Below, piece by piece: positions 44,701 to 51,998 of a DNA stretch of 64,000 bases. The position numbers and the translations under genes are program-made. Below the pieces are notes generated by a model that saw nothing but the letters and a program-made list of their open reading frames with translations, made no database searches and was not told the origin of the DNA. Source of the DNA: Gordonia oryzae (GTDB taxonomy: Bacteria > Actinomycetota > Actinomycetes > Mycobacteriales > Mycobacteriaceae); assembly GCF_003797185.1 (NCBI RefSeq), contig NZ_RKMH01000002.1, positions 186,001-250,000 of the forward strand, in the 5' to 3' direction. Within the stretch, counting starts at the first letter, position 1, and each line of letters opens with the position of its first letter.

Positions 44701-45957
44701 TCAGACGGCCTCTCCCGACTTCCGGGAGGGGCCGTTTTTCGTGTCACCCACGGAATACCCACGAGAAACCGGAGCGAGCCGGTCCAGCACGTGGCGGACA
44801 TCCCCCGTGATCTTCTTGCGCTGCACGTAGTGGCGGCGGGTGATCTCCGGCGAGGTGTGGCCCAGTTGCTCGGCCGCGGCCTCCATGCCGATCTCGTCAG
44901 CGAGGATCGTCGCCACGGTCTTGCGGAAGGTCTTGGGCGTCACCCACTCGAACATGTCGGCCGGACCGTCGGGCTCCCCGTTCTCGAGGACCACGAACTT
45001 GCGGGCGTCGCGGAACTGACGCCGGGTGTTGGCGGTAGTGCGGGGTCCACCATCGCGAGAGGGGAACACGAGTCCGAGTTCGTTCGAAGGGAGGTCGCGC
45101 GCCTTCTGTCGCTGCAGGGCGCTCACCATGAAGTCGGGCAGGATGAGCCAGTGCTGGCTCGTGGCGGTCTTCGGCCGCGGCTGGTACTCGCCGCGCTTGT
45201 TGATCGCACCCGCGAGGTACACCATCGCCGGTGAAAGGTCGGTGGCCCACCGGATGTGCTCCCACTGGAAGGCGAGCACCTCGGAGATGCGCCCACCGGA
45301 CCCGATGAGGCAGTCGGCGAGGTCGGGGAAATCCGTCCCCCGCTTGGGTCCGTATTGGTTGGTGCCCGACCAGGTGGCGATGCGGATCCGCAACTGCTGC
45401 AGCTCGTCGATGGTCAAAGCTCGCGCTGCTGCCGGCGCCGAGAACCGACGCGTCGTATCGACGATGGGGTTGCGGTCGATCGCGTCGTGCTGGGCGGCGA
45501 GGGTCATCATTCCCGACAACACCGTGCGGCACTGGCGTGAGCGTGCGTCGGTCGCCACAGCGCGCAGGAACGCATCGAGCACGCCGACGGTCGCCTCGCC
45601 AACGCGGACATCGCCGAGTCCGGGTGTGATGTGCAGCTTGATCAGCTCTCGGTCGTTGTCCAGGGTGCCGGCGGCATACTTGCTCGACTCTTCGCGCTTC
45701 TCCAGCCACAGCTTCGCGAGATCGGCGAGCCGGGTATCGCGGGTGATGTCGACGACCGAGTCCGTTGGCCGCGCCCTCGTGGACAGCGCCTCCACGAGGG
45801 CCCGCTCGGCCTTCGCCCCACTGGCGCCGAAGCGCTCCACTACCCGCGTCTTGCCGTCGTAGTCCCGGTACTGTGCCCGGGCTCGGTGGCGTCCGGGAGC
45901 TACCTCGGTGCGGTTGATCCGGCCCCAGGTGCCGAGGGGGAGTGGTGGGCGTGGCAT
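44701..45957 (-). CDS. int: Prophage tyrosine integrase
   Basis: A 418-residue tyrosine recombinase. An N-terminal SAM-like arm-binding region (LAKLWLEKREESSKYAAGTL) is followed by the catalytic domain: Arg I in LIGSGGRISEVLAFQW, box II in TPKTFRKTVATIL, LGHTSPEITRRHYV with the nucleophile tyrosine. The usual HxxR is KxxR here. It inserts and, with an excision factor, removes the phage at tRNA-Ala. Its stop codon is 14 bases from the tRNA. Confidence 0.93.
   Translation of the reverse strand: MPRPPLPLGTWGRINRTEVAPGRHRARAQYRDYDGKTRVVERFGASGAKAERALVEALSTRARPTDSVVDITRDTRLADLAKLWLEKREESSKYAAGTLDNDRELIKLHITPGLGDVRVGEATVGVLDAFLRAVATDARSRQCRTVLSGMMTLAAQHDAIDRNPIVDTTRRFSAPAAARALTIDELQQLRIRIATWSGTNQYGPKRGTDFPDLADCLIGSGGRISEVLAFQWEHIRWATDLSPAMVYLAGAINKRGEYQPRPKTATSQHWLILPDFMVSALQRQKARDLPSNELGLVFPSRDGGPRTTANTRRQFRDARKFVVLENGEPDGPADMFEWVTPKTFRKTVATILADEIGMEAAAEQLGHTSPEITRRHYVQRKKITGDVRHVLDRLAPVSRGYSVGDTKNGPSRKSGEAV
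44706..44739. terminator. Terminator hairpin overlapping the integrase 3' end
   Basis: CGGCCTCTCCC pairs with GGGAGGGGCCG around a short loop, then GTTTTT on the plus strand. It would end the tRNA transcript. It also encodes the last residues of the integrase on the other strand. Confidence 0.8.
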
Positions 45958-45960
45958 CGG

Positions 45961-46413
45961 CTATTCCGTCGGTGTTGGGGTGTCGGTGTCGTCGTCAGGG
46001 GTGTCGGTCGGGGTCGAGTTGTTGTCGGCGATGTTCGCAATCCCGGTCGCGTCGCCGTTCTGATGCACAACCGCTTCGCAGGAGAATGCTTCATCGCCGA
46101 CGTAGCCACCGAACTTGTTCTTGGCGTTGACCATTCCCACGATGATGTAGAAGTGGTCTGTCGCAGCAGCGGATGTCTCAAGCGTGGCTGGCGGCGTGTA
46201 CTGGTGGTCTGGACGTTTTGTCACTTGCTCCTGGCTGAACTGCGCACTGCCAGGGTCGCTGAGCTGATTCTTTATTGAATTCTCGCATGCCTCTTTCGCA
46301 TTCGCCTCTGCGATGTATGGAGTATCGCCATCTGGCGTGCTGGAACATCCGCTGACGATGAGGACAGCCAGCATGCAACTTGCGGCAATTGGGGCGAATC
46401 GGGCGATTCTCAT
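45961..46413 (-). CDS. Prophage lipoprotein
   Basis: A 150-residue secreted lipoprotein. The signal peptide ends in the lipobox VSGC (residues 20-23). The mature part has a pair of cysteines (EACENS, FSCEAV), a folded core with DHFYIIVGMVNAKNKFGG and an acidic Thr/Pro/Asp tail. It lies between the integrase and the other lysogenic genes, so it is probably made in the lysogen. Surface lipoproteins of prophages often block other phages or alter the host surface, but nothing here proves this. Confidence 0.75.
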   Translation of the reverse strand: MRIARFAPIAASCMLAVLIVSGCSSTPDGDTPYIAEANAKEACENSIKNQLSDPGSAQFSQEQVTKRPDHQYTPPATLETSAAATDHFYIIVGMVNAKNKFGGYVGDEAFSCEAVVHQNGDATGIANIADNNSTPTDTPDDDTDTPTPTE

Positions 46414-46483
46414 ATTCGTATTCCGTTCTACCGCTCAGTGATTCACGGATCGTATCGGGCCGACGGGGCAGAGTGCCGGGGAT

Positions 46484-46708
46484 TCATCTCCCCAGAGGAC
46501 GTTCTCGCAGTCTCCGCAGTCGGTTCACCAGCACCGGGTTGTAGGCGAGTGCCTCCTCGGTGTCCAGGAGCCGATTCACGCGCTGCCAGTACCGCGTGAC
46601 CGAGATGCCGAACTGGGCCATGATCGCGTCGGCCTGCCTGCCGGCGTATCGCCACTGCTTGTCGGCGAAGTCGAGTAGGGCGCGGTCGTCGCTCGAGAGT
46701 GCCCTCAC
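46484..46708 (-). CDS. DUF3263 domain protein
   Basis: A 74-residue protein: ALSSDDRALLDFADKQW, GRQADAIMAQFGISVTRYWQ, LLDTEEALAYNPVLVNRL. DUF3263 is a small helix-turn-helix-like domain common in actinobacteria and their phages, probably DNA-binding. The GTG at 46708 overlaps the stop of the gene upstream (GTGA). Confidence 0.8.
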   Translation of the reverse strand: MRALSSDDRALLDFADKQWRYAGRQADAIMAQFGISVTRYWQRVNRLLDTEEALAYNPVLVNRLRRLRERPLGR

Positions 46709-47223
46709 GGGTTCGCCACCCAGGTTTGGCCGCCGCACAGGATTGCTTTGCCCTGCGGGTCGGTGCTGACGCTGTCGACGCTGGGATCGCATGGGTCGCC
46801 GATGTTGTGGGTCTCGCCGTCGTTGTCGCCGTGGAGTACCCACTGGTACCCGCCGCCGGCGCCGAGGTAGGCGCACACGAGGCTCGTGCCGTCGGCTGCG
46901 GTCCCGAAGGAGCGGGCTTCGGATTCGAAGCATTGGCCGCCTTGTACTGGCGTCGATCCCGTGGGGGTCGGTTCCTCGGTTGTCGTTTCCGTGACCGTCG
47001 GTGTGGGCGCGGCGGCTGGTGGTGTCGACGACGCCGGTGGTGTGGTGGTCGCGGTCATCGTGACCGTCGAGGGACCGGTCGCGCCGGTCGAGTTGTCCCT
47101 TCGGCTGTCGACGATCACGAATATCACCGCGACGACGAGAGCCGCGACGAGTAGGAACGCGATGACGCACAGCACCCAGGTCAGCCGAGAGCTGCGCCGT
47201 GGTTCGGATTCGGGGTACGTCAT
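46705..47223 (-). CDS. Membrane-anchored protein with Thr/Pro-rich stalk
   Basis: A 172-residue protein. One membrane helix (VLCVIAFLLVAALVVAVIFVIV) is followed by a Thr/Pro/Ala stalk and an outside domain of about 75 residues with four cysteines (QCFESE, LVCAYL, DPCDPS, ILCGGQ), probably two disulphides. It is a phage-encoded surface protein of unknown role. The ATG at 47223 has GGAG upstream. Confidence 0.75.
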   Translation of the reverse strand: MTYPESEPRRSSRLTWVLCVIAFLLVAALVVAVIFVIVDSRRDNSTGATGPSTVTMTATTTPPASSTPPAAAPTPTVTETTTEEPTPTGSTPVQGGQCFESEARSFGTAADGTSLVCAYLGAGGGYQWVLHGDNDGETHNIGDPCDPSVDSVSTDPQGKAILCGGQTWVANP

Positions 47224-47227
47224 CGGT

Positions 47228-47668
47228 TCAGGCTCCTTGCTCGCGCCCGGCGCCCCGCCGGTCCAGTTCGTCGTCGATCCACGCCCGCTCATCATCCGAC
47301 AGGGACTGCACCAACGTCACCAGCATGGGCACATCCACCCACAACTCCTCGGCGACCTCATCGGTGTGGCGGGTCCAGCACAGGACGTCGACGAGGTCCT
47401 CGAGCGCGACCAGCCGGCGCGCTGCGATCCTCTCGACCGTCAGCTCCTCCCGCGCCCGGAGCACGCGGTCCGTGGGGAAGACACGGCGTTCGTCGTGAAC
47501 GAGTTCGTGTGCAATGGTGCAGCGCCGCTCGTCGCCGAGCATGTGGCGATTCACTTCGATGCGATCACCGACGATGCGGCCCCGAACGCCGACGGGCAGG
47601 TGCTCGACGAACTCGATCCTCAGGTGCTCGCGGAGTCGGGCGTCGCGCCATGGGTGGTAGATCGACAT
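47228..47668 (-). CDS. ImmA/IrrE-type metalloprotease
   Basis: A 146-residue zinc protease-like protein with HELVHDE (HExxH) in TIAHELVHDERR. Proteins of this family cleave phage repressors or XRE regulators. It lies after the SecB-like and XRE genes in the same direction and may cleave the XRE protein or the immunity repressor. The ATG at 47668 is chosen over one ten codons upstream. Confidence 0.85.
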   Translation of the reverse strand: MSIYHPWRDARLREHLRIEFVEHLPVGVRGRIVGDRIEVNRHMLGDERRCTIAHELVHDERRVFPTDRVLRAREELTVERIAARRLVALEDLVDVLCWTRHTDEVAEELWVDVPMLVTLVQSLSDDERAWIDDELDRRGAGREQGA

Positions 47669-47718
47669 GCCGGACACCGTAGAACCAGACACTGACAATC
47701 GCCTTGCGATGCAACGAA

Positions 47719-48213
47719 TTACACTGATGCAATTCCCGCCGGTGGGGCATCGTCACTAGCTTCCGCATCATCGTCGAAGAGCATCGGCAACACCTCATCC
47801 CAGGACGGTGTGCGGATGGGGAGCATTGCTGTGGGCATACCGATCAGTCTCGTCTGATCTGCCACTGCCGCCCGCACGAAACCAAGGACATACTCCAAGG
47901 CGTGGTCGCGCAGGAATTCTTCAATCTCCTTCCGGCCAGGCGCCGATACATCGACAAAACGGAACTGGACCGCGCAACTCAGCTCAGCCGTGATGTCTTG
48001 GTCCGCCAGCTCAAGCTCGACGCGCAGCTCTATGTGATAGCTGGCAGAGTCACCATCATCTGGAGCGTCAAGAACCTGATGATGCGAGAGACCAAAACCG
48101 ATCTGTAACCGAGCGTCCTCATCCCACTGATCGCGTTCATCCCCATAACGTCGCTCGATCGAGCGTTTGAACCAACGAAGTCCGGCACCCGCGGCACTCT
48201 CGATCAGAGCCAT
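47719..48213 (-). CDS. SecB-like chaperone of a TAC module
   Basis: A 164-residue protein with the SecB topology: beta strands (SYHIELRVELELADQDITA, AVQFRFVDV), then a long helix pair ending LEYVLGFVRAAVADQTRLIG, MPTAMLPI. The last region matches the pattern of Rv1957 and SecB. It starts only one base after the stop of an XRE gene and so is co-translated with it. In TAC systems such chaperones protect the antitoxin. Phage-borne SecB-like proteins otherwise have unknown clients. Confidence 0.68.
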   Translation of the reverse strand: MALIESAAGAGLRWFKRSIERRYGDERDQWDEDARLQIGFGLSHHQVLDAPDDGDSASYHIELRVELELADQDITAELSCAVQFRFVDVSAPGRKEIEEFLRDHALEYVLGFVRAAVADQTRLIGMPTAMLPIRTPSWDEVLPMLFDDDAEASDDAPPAGIASV

Positions 48214-48214
48214 T

Positions 48215-48607
48215 TCATCCCATCGCCCGCGTCGCCAACGGTGGCCACGGCCGCAGATCGTAGTCGCTTTCTGCGATCTCGTCGTGGTCCCAAGTAACGA
48301 CGTCGGCGTTTCGCGAGATCATGCGGCACTTCTCGGAGTGCCAGCTTGAGACATCCACGCGAAAGATGGCGTTCACGGCCTTGGCGTATCGACGCACGGT
48401 CGCCATCGTGGGATTGGTCGATCCACTCTCGAACCGAGAGACCTGCGACACGTCCACCTTCATCATCTCCGCCACCTCTGCAAGCGACAGTTCGCGATCG
48501 ATGCGGCATTGGCGCAGATCAAATATCAACTTCAACTGCTCGTTGGCCAGCTCCGCCCCGAGGTGGTCGATCGATGTTGGGTGCTCAACTCCTGGAAACA
48601 TGCTCAT
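48215..48607 (-). CDS. XRE helix-turn-helix antitoxin of a TAC module
   Basis: A 130-residue protein. The HTH is LSLAEVAEMMKVDVSQVSRFESG. After it comes a tail of about 45 residues with Trp and Tyr at intervals (SSWHSEKC, VVTWDHDE, SDYDLRPWPP), the type of exposed hydrophobic tail that makes HigA-like antitoxins depend on a SecB-like chaperone. The ATG at 48607 has AAGGG upstream; an ATG at 48631 is possible. It lies between the toxin-like and SecB-like genes. Confidence 0.75.
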   Translation of the reverse strand: MSMFPGVEHPTSIDHLGAELANEQLKLIFDLRQCRIDRELSLAEVAEMMKVDVSQVSRFESGSTNPTMATVRRYAKAVNAIFRVDVSSWHSEKCRMISRNADVVTWDHDEIAESDYDLRPWPPLATRAMG

Positions 48608-48670
48608 GCGGTGTGTGCCCTTTCGATGCATACGAAGGCACCGCGCTCTGCGCGGGCTCTCACTCCCTCA

Positions 48671-48686
48671 TTGCGCTATAACGCAA
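48671..48686. promoter_or_regulatory. Palindrome between toxin-like and antitoxin genes
   Basis: TTGCGCTATAACGCAA is a palindrome at 14 of 16 positions with an AT centre, located between the toxin stop and the antitoxin start. It may be an autoregulatory operator for an internal antitoxin promoter. Confidence 0.4.
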
Positions 48687-48692
48687 AAGCTA

Positions 48693-49247
48693 TCACGCTG
48701 CGTTCCAACGTCGCCAGGTAGTCCGCATGTTCAGACACCGATCAATCCCCGAGTGCATCGCGTCCTTAATCTCGACTGTCTGTTGGTTCGGGTCGTACGT
48801 CGCGTCATTCGCTGGTTTCGCGCCAAGCCCACTGCCAACGATCTCAATGGTCGCACCCTCAGGCGTTGCACGGCGTTCGATAAAGTACAGCCGGTACAGC
48901 GTTAGCTGATCACTGGACTCGGCGTAGAGTTCGCCCGCCCATGGCATCGGTCGTTCAGGCGTGAAGTTGTGATCCGGCAGATCCATCACCCTTTCACCTA
49001 CCGGCACCCTGTGGGACGGATGACTCACTCCTTCGAGGCTGTTGTTCTGGGTGGGTGCGATTCCCTGCAGGCGCGCGCGGTTCGTGAGCGCGATCAGTAG
49101 GTCGTAAGCCTCAGAGTCCACAGCGTGAAGCGCACCGAGCTGCTCTTCAGCCTCAAAGGTGTATGACCAGCTACAGCCCGGTCGATGAATCCGCGATGCT
49201 AGTGCTGCGTCGATAGGATCGATTATGCATCCTCCCGCCCGTTGCAA
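48693..49247 (-). CDS. Probable RelE/HigB-like toxin of a TAC module
   Basis: A protein of up to 184 residues. The pattern WSYTFEAEEQLGALHAVD, LYRLYFIERR, IEIVGSGLGAKP and QQTVEIKDAM fits the RelE/HigB fold, as in Rv1955. It is followed by an XRE gene and a SecB-like gene, the order toxin-antitoxin-chaperone. The start is unclear: a TTG at 49247 overlaps the small membrane gene upstream and no ATG lies in the first 60 residues. The RelE assignment is by pattern only. Confidence 0.55.
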   Translation of the reverse strand: MQRAGGCIIDPIDAALASRIHRPGCSWSYTFEAEEQLGALHAVDSEAYDLLIALTNRARLQGIAPTQNNSLEGVSHPSHRVPVGERVMDLPDHNFTPERPMPWAGELYAESSDQLTLYRLYFIERRATPEGATIEIVGSGLGAKPANDATYDPNQQTVEIKDAMHSGIDRCLNMRTTWRRWNAA

Positions 49248-49516
49248 TCGCCAATCCGACCCCTTGCTACGGCGATGACCAGGCCAGTCAGTGCTCCGAT
49301 TGCGGCGGCGACCAGACCGTAGAGGACTTCGTTGGCAAGGACACCTACGGCGACGCCTAGTGCGTAGGCGACACCTCCGTCAGCGCCTCGGTGGGCGAAC
49401 TCCTCGTTGCTGAGCTGCGCGAGCGCAACAAGAATGACCAGGGTGGTCCCAACACACCCGCCTGTCAGCGCACCTACTTTAACTGCGCGCCCGCGCAGGG
49501 ATGAGTTCTCAAACAT
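49223..49516 (-). CDS. Small membrane protein, two helices
   Basis: A 97-residue protein with two membrane hairpin helices (VGTTLVILVALAQL and VLANEVLYGLVAAAIGALTGLVI). It overlaps the toxin-like gene start. ATG at 49516. Function unknown; a phage membrane protein in the lysogenic arm. Confidence 0.65.
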   Translation of the reverse strand: MFENSSLRGRAVKVGALTGGCVGTTLVILVALAQLSNEEFAHRGADGGVAYALGVAVGVLANEVLYGLVAAAIGALTGLVIAVARGRIGDCNGREDA

Positions 49517-49666
49517 GCCCGGCCCTTCTTGTCGGCTCGCGACTACTCGGCGTGCGGCTCAAGAATTCTCCCTGGGGTCGCCGCACTTGTCGTGGTTGAT
49601 CGCAAGATTCATCTGGTCGAGGGACGGCCGAGCGCTGCGGGGTAGGGTGCCACGACTCCGCTTGAG

Positions 49667-49889
49667 TCACCGCGGCCCCCTCGGCGCCGCGTGTTCGGTC
49701 CATCGCACTCCGTCCCAGTAGCGCTGTAGTGCGGGGTTGACGGGGTCGGGGTACCAGCCGGCGGGACCACGTAGGGCGGCGATCTCGGCTCTCCTCGGGG
49801 TTGATCTGCGACTTCACTGACTCTTTCATCGCAGCCGGTTGCCAGGCGCAGCCCTCCGAGTTCTTCGCGGCCAGCGGCCCCGACGTCAC
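49667..49889 (-). pseudogene. DUF2510 gene with an apparent frameshift
   Basis: The GTG at 49889 overlaps the stop of the upstream gene (GTGA), and the frame reads TSGPLAAKNSEG to KSQINPEE. A shift near 49788-49797, in the GA-rich run GAGGAGAG, then continues as EIAALRGPAGWYPDPVNP and RYWDGVRWTEH, a clear DUF2510 domain, to a TGA at 49667. The domain frame has no start of its own. It is a mutation, a sequencing error or a programmed shift. Confidence 0.65.
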
Positions 49890-50554
49890 GCTGGCAACCC
49901 TTTCGGCGGGGCAGACTTAGGAGGCACCATCGCCGCGGACAATGTCAGCAAAACGAGTCCAATTCCGGCGACAATCATTGGTCGGATGTTCGAGGTGTCA
50001 AGGATGACGAGTGCGGCGACGATACCGAACAGGAGGAAACCGATTGAGGCGAGTCCCACGTGCCACGCACGCCGCCGATACAGATTCCGACCGTGAAGGC
50101 AGACCAGCATTACGCAGCAGCATACGATTCCGTATGACACGAGCCAACTACAGATGCCGATGACGAACCACGCTGCTGTCTCGGCTGAACCTCTGAGAAG
50201 CGAAGAAGCGTAGGCCACCGGAATTACGAGTGCTGTTGTCACGACGATGAAGTGTGCGACTTGTCTACCGATCTTCTCGTTGCCACTCAACTGCGTGGCG
50301 GGCGCGATGAATCGAGTGGCCACCCACACCACCAGGTAGGCGGATAGGGCCTGTGGCAGGTAGACCAGATAGTCGCCGAAAATCGTTCGGGTCAAAACAA
50401 ACTGGATCAGTCCAAGCCCTGATCCGCCGAAGGCCAATGCGGTGGCGCCAGCTGCGACCGCCGACAGGGTCGCTAGTGGACGCTCGCGGCGCCTGTTAGC
50501 GACCACCGCTCCAACTGCTATCAGTACGAACGTCGCTGTGAGTTGCAAGTTCAC
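49886..50554 (-). CDS. Seven-helix membrane protein co-transcribed with the repressor
   Basis: A 222-residue protein with seven predicted membrane helices and few soluble parts. It starts three bases after the repressor stop, so it is expressed with immunity. I do not recognise the family. Membrane proteins in this place often take part in exclusion of other phages, but this is only inference. GTG start at 50554. Confidence 0.7.
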   Translation of the reverse strand: MNLQLTATFVLIAVGAVVANRRRERPLATLSAVAAGATALAFGGSGLGLIQFVLTRTIFGDYLVYLPQALSAYLVVWVATRFIAPATQLSGNEKIGRQVAHFIVVTTALVIPVAYASSLLRGSAETAAWFVIGICSWLVSYGIVCCCVMLVCLHGRNLYRRRAWHVGLASIGFLLFGIVAALVILDTSNIRPMIVAGIGLVLLTLSAAMVPPKSAPPKGLPA

Positions 50555-50557
50555 CTC

Positions 50558-51535
50558 TTACTCGAACCCTCCCGTGTCCGTGCCATCATTGAAGTCTTGC
50601 GATTCCTCGCCAAGTCCCGCGTCTCGGTCACGGAGCTGCTCACCCCTTGTTCGTCTGGGGCCGCGGCGATTGGCGTACGCGAGTGCTCGTTGCTCGATTG
50701 GCAGGTTCGCCGCGATGAGATCAAACTGGCCAGTCTCAATCCGTAGAACCAGTTCCCGCAAGTCGGCAATCAGGTCCGCGATGACGCCTTCCGCGCCAGC
50801 TACATCGCGAGTCTCGACAAGCTCAAGGACCGCCGCCCGTTTCGCAACAGCGATGGACGCGGACGCCAATGACTCGTTCCCATCGACGAGCCGACGCACG
50901 GCGTGGGTGTCAACGGACTGGGTGGAACCGCGAGCGACGATTTCGCCGAGCACGTCGTCCCGAGCGCTAGTTAGCATGCCTACTGCTTGGGCGAGTAGAT
51001 TCCGGAAATGCTCTGCATGGAGCCGAGCATCGTCAGCTGCTTTGCCTTCTGGGTCGGTCCCACCATCGCGGCCGGCGAGGTCGTAGTCGTCAGTGTGTTC
51101 ACCGTAGCCAGTAGACACACGAGACGCGTTCTTCTGGTCTTCACGCGCTTCGCCCGATGCTCCCGATTTCTGCGTAGCTTCCAGTTCATGGCGATGTCCT
51201 CGCGTCGCGACGATGCTGCGGATCAGCTCGTCTACTGCGCGGCGCTGCCGTTCGTCGAGGAGTGCTGCTTCGTCGGGCGCGACATATGGCCCGAGCGGGG
51301 CGGAGACATCCCATGCGGCCTCTTGTAGCTGCTTTTCGGTGAACGGCACCACCTTCGCGAGCTTGCTGAGCGTCTTCGCGGTCGGTCGCCCGTGACCACC
51401 TGACCAGTAGGCGGCGATGGTGCCGTACCGGAGGTCCACGCCCGCCTTCTCCGCTTTGTCCGCGGCCTGGCGAGCGGTAACGGACCCGCTGTTCAGGAGA
51501 TCGCTCAACTTGCTCACGGTTTCAGACGCTCCCAT
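50558..51535 (-). CDS. Prophage immunity repressor-like HTH protein
   Basis: A 325-residue protein. The first 75 residues form a helix-turn-helix region (VTARQAADKAEKAGVDLRYGTIAAYWSG, PTAKTLSKLAKVV). The rest is helical and charged. It is divergent from a Cro-like gene across a region packed with palindromes, the classical immunity switch. It probably represses the rightward early operon and drives the leftward lysogenic one. Confidence 0.75.
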   Translation of the reverse strand: MGASETVSKLSDLLNSGSVTARQAADKAEKAGVDLRYGTIAAYWSGGHGRPTAKTLSKLAKVVPFTEKQLQEAAWDVSAPLGPYVAPDEAALLDERQRRAVDELIRSIVATRGHRHELEATQKSGASGEAREDQKNASRVSTGYGEHTDDYDLAGRDGGTDPEGKAADDARLHAEHFRNLLAQAVGMLTSARDDVLGEIVARGSTQSVDTHAVRRLVDGNESLASASIAVAKRAAVLELVETRDVAGAEGVIADLIADLRELVLRIETGQFDLIAANLPIEQRALAYANRRGPRRTRGEQLRDRDAGLGEESQDFNDGTDTGGFE

Positions 51536-51701
51536 GCTTGCCGCTTGTTCGAATAGCCGGAGTGTAACTCCAAAAGTTACAAATCACTCGGATGTGATTT
51601 CTTAACCTGCATGTCAGGTGCAGTTACAGGGGTTGCGCAATGTAACTAGAAGCAGTTACATTGGTCTTGGTGCTTGACCAAGCAACAAGAAGGGAGTTAC
51701 A
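51536..51701. promoter_or_regulatory. Immunity switch region with multiple operators
   Basis: This divergent gap is AT-rich and holds many inverted repeats: TGTAAC-n7-GTTACA (51563-51581), AAATCAC-n6-GTGATTT (51581-51600), GTTACA at 51623, TGTAAC-n8-GTTACA (51641-51660), TTGGTC-n9-GACCAA (51661-51681) and GTTACA touching the Cro start at 51696. The repeated GTTACA half-site is probably the binding site for the repressor, the Cro-like protein or both. Confidence 0.7.
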
Positions 51702-51998
51702 GTGATCGCACACCGCAGACCAGTCGACACAGGGAGGCTCTGGGTGCGACTTATCAGCAAGCAAGCGTTCCGGGACTACATGAAGCACCGCGGCATGACC
51801 AATGAAGAACTGGCCCGGGAGGCGAAGTGTTCGCCGTCGTCGATTGCCTTTCTTCGTTCGCGCGGCAAGAGTGCTAGGAACACTGTTGGTCCCGACACGG
51901 CCCGCCGCATAGAGGAGGCTCTCAACGCCCCTCCTGGATCGCTCTTTTCGGCGCAAGTGCTTGTCGCTTCGCCCAGCGTCAACCGTGGAGCTGCGTGA
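51702..51998 (+). CDS. Cro-like HTH protein
   Basis: A 98-residue DNA-binding protein with FRDYMKHRGMTNEELAREAKCSPSSIAFL (XRE HTH) and a helical end. It is the first gene of the rightward arm and has AAGGGAG before its GTG. As in lambda-type switches it should compete with the repressor. Confidence 0.8.
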   Translation: MIAHRRPVDTGRLWVRLISKQAFRDYMKHRGMTNEELAREAKCSPSSIAFLRSRGKSARNTVGPDTARRIEEALNAPPGSLFSAQVLVASPSVNRGAA

